A stretch of 64,000 nucleotides of DNA from Allosphingosinicella deserti. Its GTDB lineage: Bacteria > Pseudomonadota > Alphaproteobacteria > Sphingomonadales > Sphingomonadaceae. Of the stretch, positions 60,771-64,000 are shown in pieces (position 1 is the stretch's first letter; every line of letters begins with the position of its first letter). A model generated the notes under the pieces. It did not search any database and was not told the DNA's origin. It saw only the letters and a program-made list of their open reading frames with translations. The stretch covers positions 124,001-188,000 of the forward strand of contig NZ_PXYI01000005.1 of NCBI RefSeq assembly GCF_003012735.1. The letters are read 5' to 3'. The position numbers and the translations under genes were made by a program.

Positions 60771-63700
60771 ATGCCTTCGTCCAGTCTCTTTCCAGATCAG
60801 CAACTTTGGATCGCCGGCACCGGCGGCGGCGAGGCGATCATCATCGCCAACGGCGACTCGACGGTCAGCGGCGGTACTTCCGGTTACAGCCTTTCGAACA
60901 TACTTGCAGGCAATCCGAACCTCAACGCGCCCCGCGACATCGTTCTCGATACGGTCAACGATCGGTTCTTCTTCGTCGACTCCGACATCAGCAGCGGCGA
61001 CAACCGTATCTATCAGGGTAGCATCTCGCAGGTGCTGGCCAACCCAGGCGCTCCGGCCCTCACCATCCTCTACGAGGATAACGGCACCGACGCGGACGCA
61101 AGCATGCGCACCCTCTCGGTCGATACCGAGAACGACATCCTCTATTTCGACAACGGCACGACGTTCAACAAGATCGTCTACGACGTACCGTTGCAGACCG
61201 CGACTGTGCTCGCCGATTTGGGGCCGGGCAATTACATCACCCAGGTCACCATCGATTACCTCCACGGCGAAGTCTATCTGGCGAGCAGCGTCGTCGACAG
61301 CTTCTTCGGCGTCGATTTCGTCCAGGACAATTTCGTCTACCAAGCCACGGGGCTCACCGCGTCGTCGAGCAGCCTCGCATTCAACCAGTTGGTCTTCGAA
61401 CCCGACGATGGCGCCTATGGCGACCCCGACATCCCGCCGATCCCGGGCGGCTTTCCAGTGGAGCATGGCACGATCCGCGGGATCGACATCGATCCGGTGA
61501 CCCGCACGCTCTACATCACCACCGGCACGGTCAACGTCGATAGCAGCACCGATCAGGACTTTTCCGAGATCACCACTTATCCCGGCGGCATCTTCTCCTA
61601 CGCGGTTACCGCCAACCCGGCCGGCGCCTACACGACCGTCTTCCAGCAGGACGGCGTCAACGGCCCGACCGGCCAGCTTTACTATGCCGAGGTCGATGGC
61701 GCCGACGGCGTCTATTACGTCGTCGACGAGACCAACGGCCAAGTCTGGCAGGGCAGCACCGCCGGCGGCACGCCGACCCTGTTCGCAACCCTACCCGCAG
61801 GCATGATCCCGCAAGGCCTCGAGCTCGTCAGCGCGCCGACCCTGGCCGGCGTGTCCACCGGTGCGGCGACGGCCGAGGCGGCCGGCCCCGGATCCGGACA
61901 GAGCAGCGCCGCCGCCGCGCTCGGTGCCCTCGATGTCTACGATCTCGACACGGCCGGACAGACCGACCAGCTCGCGGGCGCGCGGGTCCGCATCTCGGCG
62001 GGCTTCGGCTCTGCGCCCGGGCAGGAATTGCTGACGATCAACGGCGCAACCAGCGGCACGGTCAACGGCATCGGCTTCAGCTACGACGCTGCGACCGGCG
62101 TACTGACGCTGACCGGTATCGGCAGCTTCGACGATTACGAAGCCGCGCTGTCGCTCGTGTCCTACTCGATCAGCGGCGACAATCCCGACGATTACGGCGC
62201 GAGCCCAACCCGCACTTTGTCCTATCAGACGTTCGACGGCTTGCTGTTCAGCGACGAAACCGACGCGGTGATCAACGTCGTCGACATCAATGACGCCCCG
62301 ACCGCGCCGGCGACCGGATCGGTCTCGACGCTCGAAGGCTCTCCCGCCGTGCCCCAAGCGATCGGCGCAATCGACGTCGACAGCCTGAGCCTCAATTATG
62401 CGCAGAAACCCGGCTTCGAAGCTGCCAACGGCACCGTCAGCTTCGATCAAGTGAACGGTACCTACACCTACACGCCGAGCCCCAATTTCGACGGCACCGA
62501 CAGCTTCACCATCCTGATCTCGGACGGTGAAGGCGGAACGGCGGAGCAGGTGATCACCGTGACCGTCATTTCGATCAACGACGATCCGACCGCCCCCCCC
62601 ACTGGCTCCGTCAGCACGGCGGAGGATACCGCCTCGGCGGCCCAGACGATCGGCGCGGCCGATCCCGACGGCGACACCCTGACCTATTCGGTGAAACCCG
62701 GCTTCGGCCCGGCCAATGGCAGCGTCAGCTTCGACCAGGCCGGCGGCACCTACACCTATACGCCGAGCGCGAACTACAACGGTCCGGACGGATTCACCAT
62801 CCTGATCGACGACGGTCAGGGCGGCACCGCGGAGCAGGTGGTGTCGGTGACGGTGACCCCGGTCAACGACGCGCCGACGGCACCCGCCGCGGGCGCGGTC
62901 GCCACGGCCGAAGACACGGCATCGGCTGCCCAGGCGATCGGCGCGAGCGATATCGAAGGCGACACGCTGTCTTATTCCCTGAAGCCCGGCTTCGGGGCCG
63001 CGCACGGCAACGTCAGCTTCGACCAGGTCAATGGGACCTATACCTATACGCCGGGCGCGAATTACAACGGCCCGGACAGCTTCACCATCCTGATCAGCGA
63101 CGGCCAGGGCGGCACCGCCGAGCAGGTCGTCTCCGTCACCGTGACGCCGGTCAACGACGCACCGACCGCGCCCACGACCGGCGCGGTGACCACCGCCGAG
63201 GACACCGCATCCGCGGCACAGGCGGTCAATGCGGCCGATGTCGACGGCGACACGCTCACCTATAGCGTCAAGCCGGGCTTCGGCGCCGCGCATGGCAGCG
63301 TCAGCTTCAACCAGGCTGCAGGGACCTACATCTACACGCCGGCGGCCAATTACAATGGCAGCGACAGCTTCACGATTCTCGTCAGCGATGGACAGGGCGG
63401 CATCGTCGAGCAGGCGATCGCGGTGACGGTGACCCCGGCAAACGACGCGCCGACTGGCGTCAGCGGCACGCTGTCGGTGGAAGAGTTCCCGAACAACAGC
63501 ACGGTGGTCGGCACCGTGGTCGCCCAGGACCCGGACAGCAGCAGCTTCACCTACACTCTGGTCAACGACGCCGGCGGCCGGTTCGACATCAGCACCGCCG
63601 GCGTCGTGACGGTGCAGAACGGACTGCTGATCGATTACGAGCAGCAGAGCAGCCACACCATTCGAGTGCAGGTCAACGACAATCAGGGTGGGATATCGCA

Positions 63701-64000
63701 ATTCGACATGGTCGTCGGAGTCGAGGACGATCATGGCGAGTTCGTGATCGGCGATGGCACGGCCAACACGATGGTCGGCGGCATCGAGACCGACATCTTC
63801 GTTGGCGGCCTCGGCAACGACACACTGACCGGCGGCGGCGGCAACGACATCATCGCCGGCGACAACGGCCTGTTCGAAACTGCTTCCGACGGCAACGACA
63901 TCCTCTCGGGCGGTACCGGCAACGACATCCTCACCGGCAATGGCGGCAACGACCAGCTGAACGGCGGCAGCGGCCAGGATCAAGTGCTCGGCGGATCCGG
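60771..64000 (+). CDS. Giant RTX adhesin with tandem cadherin-like repeats (3' end beyond window)
   Basis: The open frame runs from this ATG (GGGGGG box upstream) to the window edge, 1076 codons and more. There is no Sec signal, as expected of type I secretion substrates. About residues 1-345 are a beta-propeller-like region (ILYFDNGTTFNK, TLYITTGTV, GVYYVVDET). Residues 370-505 are a linker domain. Residues 508-891 are four 96-residue tandem-95/VCBS-type repeats (NDAPTAPxxGxV...TYTYTPxxNYNG). A cadherin-like domain (892-985) follows. RTX nonapeptides (GGxGNDxLxGG) begin near residue 1000 and bind Ca2+. The role in adhesion or biofilm is inferred. The secretion signal and any transporter genes lie outside. 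Confidence 0.93.
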   Translation, partial: MPSSSLFPDQQLWIAGTGGGEAIIIANGDSTVSGGTSGYSLSNILAGNPNLNAPRDIVLDTVNDRFFFVDSDISSGDNRIYQGSISQVLANPGAPALTILYEDNGTDADASMRTLSVDTENDILYFDNGTTFNKIVYDVPLQTATVLADLGPGNYITQVTIDYLHGEVYLASSVVDSFFGVDFVQDNFVYQATGLTASSSSLAFNQLVFEPDDGAYGDPDIPPIPGGFPVEHGTIRGIDIDPVTRTLYITTGTVNVDSSTDQDFSEITTYPGGIFSYAVTANPAGAYTTVFQQDGVNGPTGQLYYAEVDGADGVYYVVDETNGQVWQGSTAGGTPTLFATLPAGMIPQGLELVSAPTLAGVSTGAATAEAAGPGSGQSSAAAALGALDVYDLDTAGQTDQLAGARVRISAGFGSAPGQELLTINGATSGTVNGIGFSYDAATGVLTLTGIGSFDDYEAALSLVSYSISGDNPDDYGASPTRTLSYQTFDGLLFSDETDAVINVVDINDAPTAPATGSVSTLEGSPAVPQAIGAIDVDSLSLNYAQKPGFEAANGTVSFDQVNGTYTYTPSPNFDGTDSFTILISDGEGGTAEQVITVTVISINDDPTAPPTGSVSTAEDTASAAQTIGAADPDGDTLTYSVKPGFGPANGSVSFDQAGGTYTYTPSANYNGPDGFTILIDDGQGGTAEQVVSVTVTPVNDAPTAPAAGAVATAEDTASAAQAIGASDIEGDTLSYSLKPGFGAAHGNVSFDQVNGTYTYTPGANYNGPDSFTILISDGQGGTAEQVVSVTVTPVNDAPTAPTTGAVTTAEDTASAAQAVNAADVDGDTLTYSVKPGFGAAHGSVSFNQAAGTYIYTPAANYNGSDSFTILVSDGQGGIVEQAIAVTVTPANDAPTGVSGTLSVEEFPNNSTVVGTVVAQDPDSSSFTYTLVNDAGGRFDISTAGVVTVQNGLLIDYEQQSSHTIRVQVNDNQGGISQFDMVVGVEDDHGEFVIGDGTANTMVGGIETDIFVGGLGNDTLTGGGGNDIIAGDNGLFETASDGNDILSGGTGNDILTGNGGNDQLNGGSGQDQVLGGS
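62292..63443 (+). repeat. Four exact-length 288-bp tandem repeats in the adhesin gene
   Basis: Units start at 62292, 62580, 62868 and 63156, each 288 bases (96 codons) apart, at the Asp of NDAPT/NDDPT. Units two to four share long near-identical DNA. Such arrays vary in copy number by recombination. Confidence 0.95.
63760..64000 (+). repeat. RTX nonapeptide repeat region (continues past the edge)
   Basis: Successive GGLGNDTLTGGGGNDIIAG, GGTGNDILTG and GNGGNDQLNG motifs are encoded by GGCGGCAACGACATC-like repeats. They form the Ca2+-binding beta-roll of RTX proteins. Confidence 0.92.

Noticed and set aside
62292-63443. CRISPR array
   Set aside because: The regular 288-bp spacing is in-frame protein repeat; no short repeats with unique spacers exist anywhere in the window.
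61791-63983. Long minus-strand frame opposite the adhesin repeats
   Set aside because: Its periodicity only mirrors the 288-bp repeats of the adhesin gene on the other strand.

Overview
The window is high-GC DNA from an alphaproteobacterium, most likely a sphingomonad. The evidence is the complete PhyR/NepR/EcfG general stress locus, the scpA-scpB-tatABC gene order, the frequent GTG starts, and many small species-specific envelope genes. No tRNA, rRNA, CRISPR array or transposase was seen.

Layout. 0-11.8 kb is mostly backbone: the N-terminal part of a multi-PAS histidine kinase cut by the left edge, an M15/DUF882-like secreted protein, a YVTN beta-propeller protein, lepA, a DUF952 protein, a DUF5681 protein, and a sulfur/peroxide module (persulfide dioxygenase-rhodanese fusion, 1-Cys peroxiredoxin, divergent AraC regulator). 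11.9-18.8 kb is one 2320-residue autotransporter with a glycine-rich N-terminus and an internal 1227-bp tandem duplication.

19-34 kb is the accessory zone. Small orphan genes (membrane peptides, a lipoprotein, DUF6980, DUF4262, a pentapeptide-repeat protein, an SDR/TetR/SDR cluster, a decayed Imm53-like immunity gene) alternate with about 17 copies of a roughly 130-bp dispersed repeat. All copies that I read lie in the same orientation, and several abut gene ends. Three copies share a perfect hairpin with one compensatory base pair. This repeat-and-small-gene mosaic is the most unusual structure in the window. A MITE-like element and two broken genes also lie here.

34-48 kb carries assorted metabolic and envelope genes: an ABM monooxygenase, an epoxide-hydrolase-like protein, a RidA protein, a PD40 propeller, a LysR regulator, an outer-membrane porin, an L,D-transpeptidase-like protein with a DUF4952 lipoprotein, a CPBP protease with an AraC regulator, an alpha/beta hydrolase and a GH5 glycoside hydrolase. 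48.6-52 kb is scpA-scpB (chromosome condensation) followed by tatA-tatB-tatC (twin-arginine export). A GGDEF/EAL protein and an entericidin-type lipoprotein follow.

55.5-59.7 kb is the general stress response locus. A PhyK-like kinase and NepR are on the minus strand, and PhyR, a small membrane protein and EcfG are on the plus strand. A perfect EcfG-type promoter precedes the small membrane gene and ecfG, and a one-mismatch version precedes nepR. In the known pathway the kinase phosphorylates PhyR, PhyR~P sequesters NepR, and EcfG is released. The window ends inside a very large plus-strand RTX adhesin with four exact 288-bp repeats.

A second repeat family, palindromes built on TGATCA and AGCATGATCC, sits in backbone intergenic gaps at about 6.4, 35.1, 50.1 and 52.1 kb.
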